A stretch of DNA of 64,000 bases from Chinchilla lanigera (taxonomy: Eukaryota > Chordata > Mammalia > Rodentia > Chinchillidae), in the NCBI RefSeq assembly GCF_000276665.1, contig NW_004955416.1, forward strand, positions 2,553,541-2,617,540. The letters run 5' to 3'. Below the pieces are notes generated by a model, which was given only the letters and a program-made list of their open reading frames with translations, was not told where the DNA came from and made no database searches. Below, one piece after another: positions 45,001-57,239 of the stretch. How positions within the stretch are numbered: the stretch's first letter is position 1; each line of letters begins with the position of its first letter. The position numbers were made by a program, and so were the translations under genes.

Positions 45001-46189
45001 ACAGATAGAAGAGCAAGTTTTAAAACATGAGGTTTATATAGAAGGCCATTTTACCAACAAGAATGATTTAAAGTGATCTGAGCTAACATTACGCAGAGTC
45101 ACTTTCATGTTATAGAACTCAATAAATAATGCTTTTTAAAAATTTCACACAGTTCTTCTTGATTTACTTATAATTGTAGGGCATTATTAGTTTCATGTGT
45201 ATCATGTTTTCAACTGAGTGTTGAAAGATTTATTCATGTTGAGCTGTGCCCTAGGGTAATTTTCGTCTTCATAAAGCCTAATTCCACAATTATAACAGTC
45301 TGAAAATGTGAGTATTCTTCGTATCTAAGATCGTAGTGAAAAGAAACATTTTTATTATAAGCCAGCGCCTCACAAGTGATTATGTTTTTACTTTCCTTAA
45401 ACTTCTGACTTAAAATTTTTTTCTTATTAGACCCTCAACCCACAAATGTTCAACTGTCATAAAAGATCAGTGTTACTAGACTGCCAGCATTAATCTTTTG
45501 TTTGAGATGTATAAAGACAAATAAAAGAGACACTGCAAAATGTCTTTGTATAGTAGAAGCAGACGTTGAAATGATAAATAACATAACCTACAAACACCAG
45601 TTATAGTGCTCTTGGGTAGACAAAATTTCTAAATATCAGACAGTAGCATCACTGTCAGGTCCTCCATAAATAAATCCTGGACAATATCTGACACTAGACC
45701 TTTCATTTGGGCAATGCTGTGCTAAATAAGTATCCTCCCCTTGCCTATCTGAATTTTACCTGCCCATTTCCAGAAGTGCTGCTGCAGATAAAAACTGTCA
45801 CGATCATTTTTGTCAGCTGTATACTGGTTATCCTTTCCTATATGCAGTTTCACAAAGTTACAAAGGTCAGAAGCAATCTTTCAGAAAACCTTCCCTAATA
45901 GGGTTGTATTTTATAATTTCTGTAAGGGACATGCATGAATATCTGCAGGAACACACATGTATTTTGTAAGATTTTACCATTAGACTATGGAAAAAAGAAA
46001 GTCTTAGTAAGTCTCTGAGAATTTAAAGCAGAAGGAGAATGAAATCATTCATTGTATGTATTTTTTATTTAATACTGAAAGTGTGATATTGGACTGTATA
46101 CTCAATTCTTTGAGATACATTTACAATGACCCTACTTTCCCTATCTTCTTAACCTCTTCCTACTTATTTTATTTTGTTTTGACAAATAG
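42003..46189. other. No gene seen
   Basis: 4.2 kb of mostly unique AT-rich DNA with a short GTCT repeat at 42964-42982. The longest gap-free frame of the window (42486-42899 plus, 137 codons) is here, but it has no known domain and ends in AT-rich low-complexity sequence. Confidence 0.5.
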
Positions 46190-46600
46190 CTTATGAAGCA
46201 TTTGCAACTGATGCACATATCACAAAATTACTTCTGCCAAGCTTCCTCTGTGACCTGCCTGAGGGACATGACATGCTCCAAGATGCATCGCTCTATCAAC
46301 CTGCATTTTTCCAGGACAATGCAAATTATGACAAATTCCATCATCCTGCATTATGTGCTTCATGCTAATCTCACTAATTCTAAAGAATCAGGAGGGCTTG
46401 CCGTTCCGCTGAAGGGCATACTGTCTGATTGAATGATAGGAAAATATTTGCCATCCCCTTCTCCCAATCCCAGCTGTGGTGCGCCCTGCCCCACTTCTGC
46501 CAAGAAACTCTTCTTGCTGTGTAACTTCCACACCAGAGTTAGCTTCACATCAACTGAGCTTTGATATGAAAAATCCCAAACGACCAATAAATATAGTTGT
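46190..46600. promoter_or_regulatory. Candidate conserved non-coding element D
   Basis: Repeat-free. It contains an octamer ATGCAAAT at about 46319-46326, then a motif-rich run (CATCCTGCATTATGTGC, TTCATGCTAATC, TCACTAATTC). It ends with AATAAA near 46587 and an A-run of 11 at 46608. That end leaves open a retrocopy origin instead. The 79-codon plus and 75-codon minus frames are not recognised. Confidence 0.35.
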
Positions 46601-46769
46601 AAAGTGAAAAAAAAAAAGATTTTTCCAAAAATAATTAAAGGAAGAAATAGTGATTTTACTGATTGCTGGGTGCTTGTATTTATTTCTAACTATTTAAAAT
46701 GAATAGCTCAAGTCAAACATGTAATTTACATAATAGAAACAAGATACTTTACTACACTTAGATGCTTTT

Positions 46770-47130
46770 GATCAGAAATATCTTGCTGCTGGATCGCTGC
46801 AAATGGCCACCTGAAGTCTCTTAAGAGCGAGACAGCTAACCTTGAGGACAATTCCCCTCGGCTTCAGAAGGTGGCAGTATTACTACATGAAAGAAGCCTA
46901 AAGTCTGCGATTCTATTCCCCGGTCACATTGCTGAAATAAACATGTTTAATTCCCAAAGAAACATATATTTTATACGGTGGCATAATTTACTTATAACAT
47001 TAAAACTCAAACATGGAGCAATTTGTAGCAATAACCATGATTATGCTGTTAGTGGCCCAAATGTCACTGTCTAGATTAGGCTGAATGATACCTAGCACCA
47101 AAGAGCTTCTATGATTTATTTTTTATGATC
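46770..47130. promoter_or_regulatory. Candidate conserved non-coding element E
   Basis: Repeat-free with several CpGs in an AT-rich setting. It includes words such as GGATCGCTGCAAATGG, ACATGTTTAATTCCC and CATGATTATGCTG. The 67-codon frame at 46871-47074 has no known domain. Inferred from texture. Confidence 0.33.
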
Positions 47131-47849
47131 ATGGGTAGAACTTGCATGCTTAAAAGGCTCAACAGAAAACTGCCTTCAATAAATAAAAATGGATGAAAGA
47201 TGGAAAGAATCTCATATTATTGCTCAGAGAGATATAATTGTGAAAAATTGTCATAGAATGAGGTAAATTTTAAAACTTAGACACTTCCAAAAAATAGGTA
47301 AATATTTTGAGCATTTCCGATATTATGTTTTAGACTTTAAAATATTTTTCTGAGAGAAAATAACTCACTTCATAAATTAAAATATACCTAAACTGTTTTG
47401 CCCTTTGTGTTTCCTGAAATGTCAGAACAAAATAAAGGCTTTTCAATATATGTAGTGCATGAAAATTGATTATTTTAGCTTCTTCTCTAAAACTGTGGTA
47501 AGTATAATTTTGATGATAAGTGTTAAGACTAAAATATTATATTTGAATCTTCAATAATTTGCTTTTAGAGGGTTCTAGTCTAATGAATACTTCTATCTGG
47601 AAACTACATCATATTCTAAACCTTTTAAAATTGTTATCATTCTTCAAATCGAAATTGTTACACATAACCAAAAACAAAACGAGTGTAAACTGTACTAATT
47701 AAAGCTGAAAAGGAATATAAACTGTACTGACTGAAGCTGAAAAGGATTTTCCAGTGAACACAAATTCTACCGTTTACTACAATAAGGTCAAATCGAAGTC
47801 AGCATTTTCATCTGTGCCTTAATGGATGTTGCATAATTGGTATAATGTT

Positions 47850-48420
47850 TTACTGAGCTGTTAGGATAAATTTAATACATACACGGTGCAAATCAACATT
47901 AAGGTATTACTAGAAAGAGACGGGAAGATATTTAGCTCTCTACTTTACTTCCCGGCAAGACTGAAGCCCTTCGGAGGACTATGACGATGAGCACATCACT
48001 CTAGCAAAGGCACTGGGCACATCCTCTGCATGCTGTGGCTTGTTGACATGAACCAGGGCAGGCAGACACCAATAATACATGAAGTGTGGTTCAGAGGCAA
48101 TTAGGATCAGTTGTCAAGGCCCGGCCATTAATGAAAGAACATGTCAGAGGAGCTGGAGACTTCAATGGTTGAGGGCAAGAAGGCGATTTAGTGTGACAGA
48201 TCGAGTCCTTCCAATGTCCTCAGTGGTACATGCTAATACCAGCCTTAACAACCTTTTGTGGCAGTGTATAATGTGACTAACATGAACTTTGATTCAGCAA
48301 AATGACTGCTGCCACTGTTAGTCTGTCTCATTTTGAACAACAGTAAAAGCATTGCTTCAAATAATTACCCACTTCCGTCCCTCCCTTTGCCACTTAAAAC
48401 ACAGCCCTTTGTGCATGCCA
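47850..48420. promoter_or_regulatory. Candidate conserved non-coding element F
   Basis: The strongest enhancer-like text of the window. It is free of repeats, with motifs such as GGCAATTAGGATCAG (48096-48110), GGCCATTAATGAAAG (48123-48137) and AACTTTGATTCAGC (near 48283), the last suiting TCF/LEF or AP-1-like factors. The 65-codon frame at 48079-48276 has no recognised domain. Confidence 0.42.
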
Positions 48421-50879
48421 TAGTTGTATTATCAGAGGGGTAGGGGTGTTTATCACTTTTGGTTTATGTGATTTTTTTGTCAGTATATATGATCTAACTA
48501 ATTACAATGGATTTTTGGAGGTAAAATAAATAATTAAACAATCCTATTCTCATGTAATTAATCTTAACACACGTCAAATTTGTCTAAAATAAATAAAGTC
48601 CACCATATATAAATTACTAACCAGTAAGATGGTATGTAGTCTACCTAGTTCCAAAACCATAAAGAGAAAATTAACCTAATTCTCAAGGAAGTAAAAGTAG
48701 AGTATTACAGTAAATTATCCTACTGCTACTTAAAAGAAGTGTTTATAATTTTATAATAATTTAAAATAAAAACATGCCTATAACCTGTCAATCAATAATA
48801 AGCAGGAAAAATATATTAAACACTATTTAGCAATCCAAATAAAGTATAACAAAGGAACACAGTTCACCCTGTAGATTTCTAAATTATGATAAAACTACAG
48901 CGTCACATGCTTAAATTGTCCTTATGTGTGGAGGCATGTTATTTATTAGTCTTTGGCTTTTATTTCCTATTTCAATTTTTTGTTTATTTGGATAAAATAT
49001 TATTATGAAAGTAGAAATTAATTTAAAAGAAGAATGACTTAAGTTTTCTTGTAATATATTAATGTTCTTACCCCACTTCCAATTTTCCAAGATTTACTCC
49101 TAACACTTTAGGTACAAAATATGATATTTTGATATCTTAGAGCTTAAAGCAGATAGTTCAGCCTTGTCTCCTTATGGATGACAATGCAGAAATGAAGAAT
49201 GGTGCTTTGGTAGAGATTAATGGAAATCGTGTTGTCAGGGTGGTGCCTTTTTATGAGATATATTTTTTTCCATGGGTCTTGTTTTCCTTCCCTTTTGAGG
49301 CCATCTTTACTCCATTTCCTCTCCTATATAGCGTTGTTCTCTTCTTTTGTTATTTTGTTTGCCTGTTTTTTCTTTTCTGAACTTGACTACAGCTACTTCT
49401 TTCCTCTAATGCATGATTTATCACTAGTTTTCCTATATGAGCATTTTTGTTTCCTTTTTTTCCAGGAGAACTTTCAAAATCTACCCCTAAAAGAAGTACC
49501 AGTATATATTAAAAATATCATCACAAATATCTAAAGGTTCATGCAATCCCAAAACACATTTTCATAACTAATTCTTGATAAATAGTATTTAAGAAAAAAG
49601 TTAACATGTTAAAAACCACATTCTTTACACTTGCACCCAAAGGAAATACACTCCAGACACCTGGCAGTATTAGTAAGCTGTTACTACACTTAAAAACAGT
49701 CTAAAAATATAAATTATTTACCTGACCATAAATGATAATAATCATAGCTCCTTGTAGACAGAAGTTCAGTAGATCAATGGTCTGCTCTTGATCAGTCTCA
49801 AGACTTAAGATTAGCCCTCTAAGCTCTGTTGTAAGATATTACAGTATTTCTGTACCTCCACCTGAGAAGATTTGATGCCTGTCTCCACACTAAATATTTA
49901 GGGCTATTACAATAATAGAACTGGTTCAACTAATGACAGGGAGTAGTCTTCATTTTATTTTTTTTTTTTAAGGTTTCTACCTTTCATTTACAGAAATGGG
50001 CTTACCGGGCTAAAACTTAATAGTGGAAAGTTCATTATAACTCTATCCACTGGAAGGACTAGGGCTTTAGAGATCACTGAAATAAAAAGGCTTTTATTTA
50101 TTCATTTGAGTAATAAAAAGTCAAATCAATCAAAAGGAAACCCTAGAAAATTTCATATTTTTTCAGTCTATTTGTTTCTGAAGTGAGCAGTTTTTTTGAG
50201 ATGGCCCTTTGACACTGTGTTCAGTCTCTCCCCCTGTTTGAAAATCTGGCATTTCTCATGTGTCATAATGTGTTTACTTCAGGCTAACATTTTAAAGGTA
50301 TTATTTTCCTCTAAAAACTTACTCCTAGAAGGTTTGTTTTCCTTTAGAAGCATAATTATATCTAGTTTCTTCAATCATTACCTCATATTTTAATAATATG
50401 CTGCCATTTGGGTGCAGCTATAACCATAATAATGAACACAGAGTTCAAAGATCACTAGATATATAGATGGCATAAACCATTAGCAAGAAATATTCTACAC
50501 CATAGAGATTACATGTTAGAAAACTGAAATTCACTATAGAATTTGCTATTCTGACTAAGGCATCTTTCTGTGTAATTAACATAAATCTCTTTATAAAATG
50601 TGCTACTTTCAGTAACAAATAGGGACATTTTACTGGAAAAATAAAGAATAGAACACAAATAAAATTATAATATGAATAATTCAGTTATCTCCTCATATGT
50701 CATAATGACAGTGTGCTGCTATAATGGACCTAAACCAGAACTATTCACTTAAAAAATAGGCTTATCTCCTTTTCCTATAAGTCATTTAAATTCATATCGT
50801 CACTTCCACACAAAAACATATAATTAATCCTAATTGTTTCCAGTACTGAAGAAGAGCAATGAAATCTGTTTTTTCTGTC
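48421..50879. other. No gene seen
   Basis: AT-rich unique DNA. Frames of 65-104 codons near 49200-49530 are hydrophobic and T-driven, not recognised. Confidence 0.5.
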
Positions 50880-51230
50880 TTTTATGTGTGTTAAGCCCCT
50901 CTGGCTACAAGGCCACCTTTTAGAGAGTGACTTCCTCCAAAATGCTGACCAGTGTCCTCTTGGTCTGAAGGAGTTAATGTGGTTGTAAGAGGTGAGTCAC
51001 CAAATTCCTTTGTGACAGGAAGATGAAGTTCAGTGATTTCTCAAAGGGGTCCTACTCTGTGATGAATGATGATTCAGTAAGGGGAAATAAAATCACTTCT
51101 CACATGCATGTCTTAACAAGACAAATGAAGAATATGCGCTGTAAATGCATAGAGGGGGTGGGTGCGAAAGGAATGTAATGGTGTTCCTGACTGGTACAAA
51201 ATTAAAATGGAAACAGAACGCAATCTTCCC
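50880..51230. promoter_or_regulatory. Candidate conserved non-coding element G
   Basis: Repeat-free with an AP-1/MARE-like GGTGAGTCACC (50991-51001), ATGATTCAG (near 51069) and ordered mixed composition. Weaker than element F. Confidence 0.25.
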
Positions 51231-51489
51231 TAGTGGTGATTCTTCAACTTTGTTTTGACTTATGTCCAAGATGACCTAATTGTATATCACTATCTTACAT
51301 TATTTGTCTGGAGTGACACTTCCAAGTATAAAGGGGAAGCGCAGTCCCCACTAAACATTTTGCATTCTAGGTTTTCAGTCCTAGTCAGTGGGGAGATAGC
51401 CCCACAGCTCTGCAAGTCCAGTGGTTCACTCTAACTTTGACTCAGTTCTTTTCCAATTGACTGTCTTTGGCCTCAGTGCCCCAAGTTTG

Positions 51490-51930
51490 AATCTACGCTA
51501 ATTAACATACAGCCAATCACTTCCCTACTCCAAAATACTGCAGTGCTGCTTCCTATCCTACTGACTACTGACCTTTCCCTCCACTTCATCTCCTTTCACC
51601 CCACTCCCCACTTCTCTCCTGAGTCTATCTGCTCACTCAGACACTTCCGGAAATGTTACAGTCATTGTGTCCTTGGCCAGAACCAGCTTCTTGGAAAAGC
51701 TACCTTTAAAGTTGCCTCACTTTTGCACCCCACCATTCCGTCTCTCACCCATCTTATTACAACTTCTATCAATACAGCCTTTAAATAGTTTTTTATCTTT
51801 TAGACAATAGATGCTTGGTGTTGTTCCTTCACAGTTAGGTAGATCATGACCATGAGGACTGAGCTGCAGACCTTTAAAGAAGCCTTCCTTGCATCTTCAA
51901 CAGTTCGTTACCTTTAGCTTCCTTTGCCTT
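51490..51930 (+). mobile_element. Possible L2 LINE fragment
   Basis: C/T-rich coding-like text ('cccactccccacttctctcc', 'ccttggccagaaccagc') resembles the 3' coding part of L2, but divergence is high. Confidence 0.3.
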
Positions 51931-51949
51931 CTTTCCTTGTATCAAATGT

Positions 51950-52330
51950 CTGAAGCTCTAACTGCATCAGTTCATTAAATTTATCTTTGCTGAACATCTG
52001 CTATTTGCTATATATTGTGCCTGAGATACAATAATGAAGAAAAAGCAGTATAGTCCCTTTTGAATGGATCCGAGTTTAGTAAAGGACAAAAACTCAATAA
52101 AATAATCCCACAGATATGTATAAAACTGTGACTATGACAATGAGGTAAAGCTAAGTACTGTAAGAACCTAGTCAGTGATGCCAGGAAGTCAAGAAAGGTT
52201 TACCTAAGATGTGATGCTTTTTCAGAGATTGGAGAGAGAACAAGCAGCTAGTTGGTGTCCGGGGACAGGGTGAGGTATAAGAAAGGTCTTGTCACATGGT
52301 TAATCCAAGGGGCTCAGTGATATGGCCTCT
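51950..52330 (-). mobile_element. L2 LINE 3' part, minus strand
   Basis: 'tgctgaacatctgctatttg', 'atattgtgcctgagatac', 'aatgaagaaaaagcagta' and then 'aaagctaagtactgtaag' follow the complement of the L2 3' end and adjacent region. Confidence 0.6.
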
Positions 52331-52991
52331 CCTCAAAACCCCGATCTTCTTGTCTATTGCTACATATGGTACTTTGAGATTGAAAGGAAGTACACAGAAC
52401 TGCTTTGCCATCAGTGAAGTCACTCTTTCTAAACCAAGATGCCACTGTTTTAACTCTACAAACTAGCTAAGAAAGCAATGAGAAGAGGCTAGCATGGACA
52501 GACCACTCAGCTTTCCCTATGCTACCATTAAGACTAAATAGATCTACCTTTAATCTGAGGCCAAGATTCCCAAGTCATATTGATTGACTCCACTTCCCAA
52601 CACTTCTGGCCCAAAGCTTTTCTTTGGATCCTAAATAAATCAGATTCTTTTTGAAGCATTCCACATCCACAACCCTTTCTCTCAACTTTTTCTTCACTTT
52701 TTTTTCTCACAGTGCAACAAAGCTATATTCAAATTTTCATCTTTGTGTGAGTCCTTCAAAACGGGAGTTGATTTTTTTTCCTACCCACACTCTGAGAAAT
52801 GAAGTTCATGAGTTTTCCCAAGTTCTTCAGAACCTCCTACCTTTGAGAAGCATAGCTCACCACCAGCACCTTCTGTTCTTGATCCTGTCAAGTACTTACA
52901 CCTTAGCGATACGCTCATTCATGGAATAATTTGGCATTCATTTCACTGTGTCCTCCATGCAATTATGCCACCTTCATCCTTGCAGCTGCCC

Positions 52992-53245
52992 GTGTGTTGG
53001 AAATTTAATCCCTAAGTTCATACGTTAGTAGGATTTGCAGGTAATTAGAATTTCACTAGGGCATGAAAATGGGCCCCTTCAATGGCTTTAGAGTAGAGGA
53101 AGAGAAACCTGGCCTAGAACTCTTGCTGTCTCATTGTGTGATGCTCTCTGCAGTGTTATGCAGACAGAGGCCCTTCACAGGTGCCCAGTAGATGTCAGCA
53201 TCATGCTCTTGGGTAAATCAGATTTTACCAAATGAGGTAAGACAA
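52992..53245 (+). mobile_element. MaLR-type LTR fragment
   Basis: 'gtgttggaaatttaatccc', 'cactagggcatgaaaatggg' and 'gcagacagaggcccttcac' follow the 5' and middle part of MLT-type LTRs. The 3' end is missing. Confidence 0.45.
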
Positions 53246-54398
53246 ACATTGGTTCATGAAAATTCCTGTCAATTGCCCATCATATATGAACATGTGTACT
53301 AAAGATTTTTTGAAAAGACTTGTTTTGTGTGTCTAGTCCAAAAACTTGGAGAAACAGTGATTAACCTTGTATTACTACCAGTGACCACATGATTCAAAAA
53401 TCTTGATTTTAAATATCTATTTCCTTGTAATTTTAGAGCACACTTATTCTACTATACATCCTTTAAACATTTTAGTTTCACTCAGACTTCTAATTTATTG
53501 GCCTTACCACTTTTTATTATAACCCTTTCCTACCACCACCGTGTGTTCCCATCTCTCCTTATCTTTTTCATATTTCTGCCTTTATCACTTTAATCATATT
53601 CTTAACTTCTTTCCTTCTCACTGCTCTGTTATATGTTTTTGTCAAAATCGCAAAAACTGTACCCAACTCTCCAGCTACTTTGAGTCCCCATCCAAGCTGC
53701 TGACTGTTGCTGGAGAAAAACATTAGCAGCGCAGACAGATAACACATCACCTTTATGATTACAAATTTCAGGCAGGTGTTAGGGCTTCCCAATCCTACTA
53801 CACTCCCTAGTATTTTCGCATTCTCATGCTCCTGACAATTTTATATCTCATTTTCTCTAAGCTGATGACTTGGCTTCTTGTTTCATCTTTCCAGTATCAG
53901 ATCTCCAATCTGATGGGCCCATATACTGACTGCCCTTTTCCTTAGACCGCAGCAGAGCTACTCTGAACCTATTTAACACTAATCACTTCATTTCAAGCTC
54001 CCACCCATCTTGCCAAACAGACTCATAGTCTGAACTGTCTCTGCTGTCCTGTATGTTCATTTCTATCTCCTTTAATGAATTATGCCTGTTAACATTAAAA
54101 TATGCAGTAATGACTCCAAATTTAAAAATAATCTTTTTTTATTCCTTGTACCCAATTTTCCTTGGCAACTGCCATATTTTTTTTTTCTTTTACAGCAAAA
54201 CTCCTTGAAAGGTGAGTGCATATCCACTTTCTCTCTCCCACTCTCACTATGAACAATACCTACCAGAGCTTATCTCCACCAGTCTCTTTACAGGCTTGTC
54301 TAAATTCTCAACAATAGTCACTTTGTCAAATTCTGAGGTCAGCTCTCTTTCTTTACCTCTTTCTGTTCAGAGCAGTGTTTGTCACACTCTTTAATTAC

Positions 54399-54498
54399 TC
54401 TTCTTCCTCCTCCTCATCTTCTTCTCCCCCTCCTCCTCTCTCTCTTGTTCTGCACCTCCTCTTCCTCTTTGTCTTCTTCTTCCTCTTTTCCTCCTTCC
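54399..54498. repeat. TTC/TCC-rich simple repeat
   Basis: An interrupted pyrimidine tract of TTC and TCC units. It gives the poly-Ser/Pro run in an overlapping 84-codon frame. Confidence 0.9.
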
Positions 54499-54499
54499 G

Positions 54500-54763
54500 C
54501 TTAATACAAAGGAGAGAGGTTTATTTTGGCTCCTGGAGGCTGGAAGTCAAAGAACAGGGCACCAGCTCAGCTTCTGTGGAGGGTCTTCTGCTGTTTCAAC
54601 TCATGGCAGAAGTCAGAAGGGGCAAGTAGGTGTGTGAGGAAGAGAAGTGCACTTGCTTTGTAGCAGACAGCTCTCCTGGCTAATCAGTCCCTCCAGGGCA
54701 AAAACTTACTCCTGTGAGAAAGGCATTAATTCACGGTTCCACGTTACACACAAGCACCTCCTA
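54500..54763 (-). mobile_element. MLT-type LTR fragment, minus strand
   Basis: 'aaaggagagaggtttattttg', 'gctcctggaggctggaag' and 'ctcagcttctgtggaggg' match the complement of the 3' half of an MLT1-like LTR. Confidence 0.6.
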
Positions 54764-55137
54764 CCAGTCTATGTCTTTTTATCTCTTATCACTGCTTCTT
54801 ACCTCTTTCCACTTTATCTCTGACAGCTTCTTTTCTAAACTCTCTGTGCTGTCCACCCCACCTCCTACTCCCCGGCTTCTTCCTTCTTCTCCTTAGTTCT
54901 TCACATAACTTCTCCTTGAGGGAAATACTGTCTTGACTCCCTCGTTTAAAAATGGATCTCTCCCCAATTATTCTAGACTTCTGAATCTTCATTTGTTTTC
55001 TTCACAGTACTCAACAGAATCTGAAATGTTTCTAGTTGGTATATTTAGTAGGTGCCTCTTTTCTGGGTCTAAACTCCATAAGGCCAATGTTGTATGTTCA
55101 GGTCCTAGAATGTTGTTGAATAAATGAATAGGATTGC

Positions 55138-55173
55138 AAAAAAAAAAAAAAAAAAAGGGGGGGGGGTGGGGGT
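55138..55173. repeat. A(19)G(n) homopolymer junction
   Basis: A run of about 19 A is followed directly by about 10 G, one T and 5 G. Such a junction is prone to sequencing and assembly error. Confidence 0.95.
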
Positions 55174-55194
55174 TAACACAATCAAGTACGCAGG

Positions 55195-55265
55195 TTAAAA
55201 AAAAATAATCACTCTGGCTAGAGAGCTAGAGCTGATACCAATAGACCCAAAGGAGAGCTGCTAGA
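55195..55265 (-). mobile_element. L2 fragment, minus strand
   Basis: 'taatcactctggctagagag' resembles the complement of an internal L2 segment. Confidence 0.35.
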
Positions 55266-55371
55266 GCAGTTGGGCGAGTGAATTAGCACTCCTGCATTAG
55301 CACTGTGAGAGCGTAAATGGTGAGAAGCAAATAAATTTTACATATATTTTAGCAAGAAAATTACTTGTCTT

Positions 55372-55459
55372 GGGGCTGGGGATTTAGCTTAGTGGCACAG
55401 TGCCTGCCTGGCAAGTGCAAGGTCGTGAGTTTGATTCCCAGTACCAGAAAAAAAAAAAA
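55372..55459 (+). mobile_element. ID SINE with 18-bp target duplication
   Basis: 'ggggctggggatttagctta', 'gtgcctgcctggcaagtgc', 'gtgagtttgattcccagtac' and an A-tail. Flanks AAGAAAATTACTTGTCTT are identical at 55354-55371 and 55460-55477. Confidence 0.97.
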
Positions 55460-55649
55460 AAGAAAATTACTTGTCTTATCACAATTGGATACAAAAAATG
55501 AAGATAAAGGCGAGAGACTTTTCATGGTTTCTGTCAAGGTTTAGTCTTTGTCCTCGAGTGACGACCTGTTTCATATTTCTGGTGTCAGTGTTGGCCTTCA
55601 AATACCAAATATTGCTCCCTGACTACATGGCATGACCCACCCTACTGTA

Positions 55650-55885
55650 TATGAAGCAGCATAGTGTAGTGGAGTGCTGGGCCAGAATATGTTGATCAAA
55701 TTTGGGTTCTGCCACTTCCTGTTATCATTTCTGTGCTGTTTGTACTATCTATAAAAAGAGAATAAAAATAGTATGTATCTCATAGGTTTGCTGTGAGAAG
55801 TAGACTATATAAAGCACTTATAATACTGTAGGTGCCTAGTAGTACTTGGTGAATAAATGTTACCTACTATTATGCTATTTGCCAA
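55650..55885 (+). mobile_element. MIR SINE, nearly full length
   Basis: 'gcagcatagtgtagtggag', 'aaatttgggttctgccactt', 'gtatgtatctcataggtttg' and 'ggtgaataaatgttacct' are the MIR landmarks in order. Confidence 0.92.
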
Positions 55886-55949
55886 AGGCTCTGACAAAGG
55901 TATCTTCAGCTCATCATTGCTGGTTTAAAACTAGAAACAATAAGGTAAG

Positions 55950-56520
55950 GGTTGGAGTGACAAAGGTAGGTAGATCTCTGAAAAGATGAGCTGAGTGAAA
56001 AAGAAACCAGACACATAGAGGCAACAGCAAATGAGGACAAGCTTGGTAAGCTGCATGAACAGAAATAATAGGTGGTGTGGCCAGAGCACAGCTCAAAGAG
56101 AGAATGGTAGAAGAAGTAGACGAAGGTTGTACCGTGTTTTGCTCAGAGGCCTCAGTAAGCAGCTTAGATTTTATTTTAAATTTAGTGGAAGTTACTGAAT
56201 TACGTGATCATCCTGAGTGCTATGTGAAGAATAAAGTGTGACAGAGGGGACAAGTAGAGAAGTGGGGAGACCAGGTAACATGACTACTGTAAAACTACAG
56301 CAGAGAATCAAGGAAGCTTGGACTGCTTGCACAGGAAGAGATGAAAAGCAGCAGGTGGACTGCAATGGGTTCTGGGAGCAGAAGTGGTACTATCTATTGG
56401 TGGACATAGTGGGCAAAGAGGGAACATGAAATGTCCTTAGGGTTTTTTGGCTTAAGTATCTGGGTGAATATTTCTGCTGTTTCCTGAGATAGAAAGGAGA
56501 AATAAATGGGCCTGAGAATT
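55950..56520 (-). mobile_element. L2 LINE relic, minus strand
   Basis: 'acgtgatcatcctgagtgc', 'agtggggagaccaggtaac', 'aatcaaggaagcttggactg' and 'tccttagggttttttggc' follow the complement of L2 internal sequence ('agggagaccagttagg', 'aggtttttggcctgag'). Confidence 0.6.
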
Positions 56521-56984
56521 GGGTAGGAATTAATTCAGATTAATAAACTATCATGTGAATTATCTTTCATGTCTTGACATTTTCCACATAGTTATGGTGA
56601 CTGTAGCCTCAGGTTACTGCTAAGGTCTTGGGTCTCATTCTTTGCAACATTTGAAAAATTAAGAATCCCCTTGATCTCTTGTAACCAGTAGAGTTAAAGA
56701 CACATATGGTACCATCACTGTGCTGGGTCTTGGACTTTACTCAGCTACACTGTCTGCCTTGTAGCACACTACTAAGAGATTCAGGAACTTTCCATCACCT
56801 TTGCTTTGGGTACAAGAAAGCATCATCTACTTGCCAGGTCTTAGAACTAAATTATTATAAAGAAGTACTTCAAAATATTTTTTTGACCTGAACAATATTA
56901 AAATGGGTCTCATTTCAAAGGTTAAGAAAAGAATCATATAAATCAAGAATCAAGGGCTTTTTCAACATAATACTAAAGCACATT
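56521..56984. other. No gene seen
   Basis: Unique-looking AT-rich DNA. Confidence 0.5.
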
Positions 56985-57180
56985 ATTTTATTTAATTTTA
57001 TTTTTTAATTTTAAAGAAAGTAGTAAATGAGAAACAACAAAGAAATAGAACAGTAGCAGCTTACCAGTATCACAAACATAAACAAATCAAAGCAAGAACA
57101 TTCAGAGTGATACAGAATCTCAAGACAAAATAATACGAATCAACAGAGGTTGTTACATTACATATACCTATAGTACTATG
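56985..57180 (-). mobile_element. L1 3'-end fragment, minus strand
   Basis: A T-rich run (poly(A) on the minus strand) is followed by 'agaaatagaacagtagcagc', 'cacaaacataaacaaatcaa' and 'cagaatctcaagacaaaat', closely matching the complement of 27745-27900. Confidence 0.65.
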
Positions 57181-57239
57181 TAGGTTTAAAGAAATTTATG
57201 AAAATATATATTACTAAAATATTCCTCTTAATGTTCTTT

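Larger units (their letters stand above)
52640..55136 (+). mobile_element. L2/CR1-clade LINE relic, interrupted by LTRs
   Basis: C/T-rich, broken coding text on the plus strand. 'gctgactgttgctggag' at about 53697 and 'caaaactccttgaaaggtg' at about 54197 resemble landmarks of L2-like ORF2. The 3' end ('ctccataaggccaatgttg', 'gttgaataaatgaatagg') is at about 55070-55136. All frames are short and carry stops. Two LTR pieces (52992-53245 and 54500-54763) interrupt it. Confidence 0.45.
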
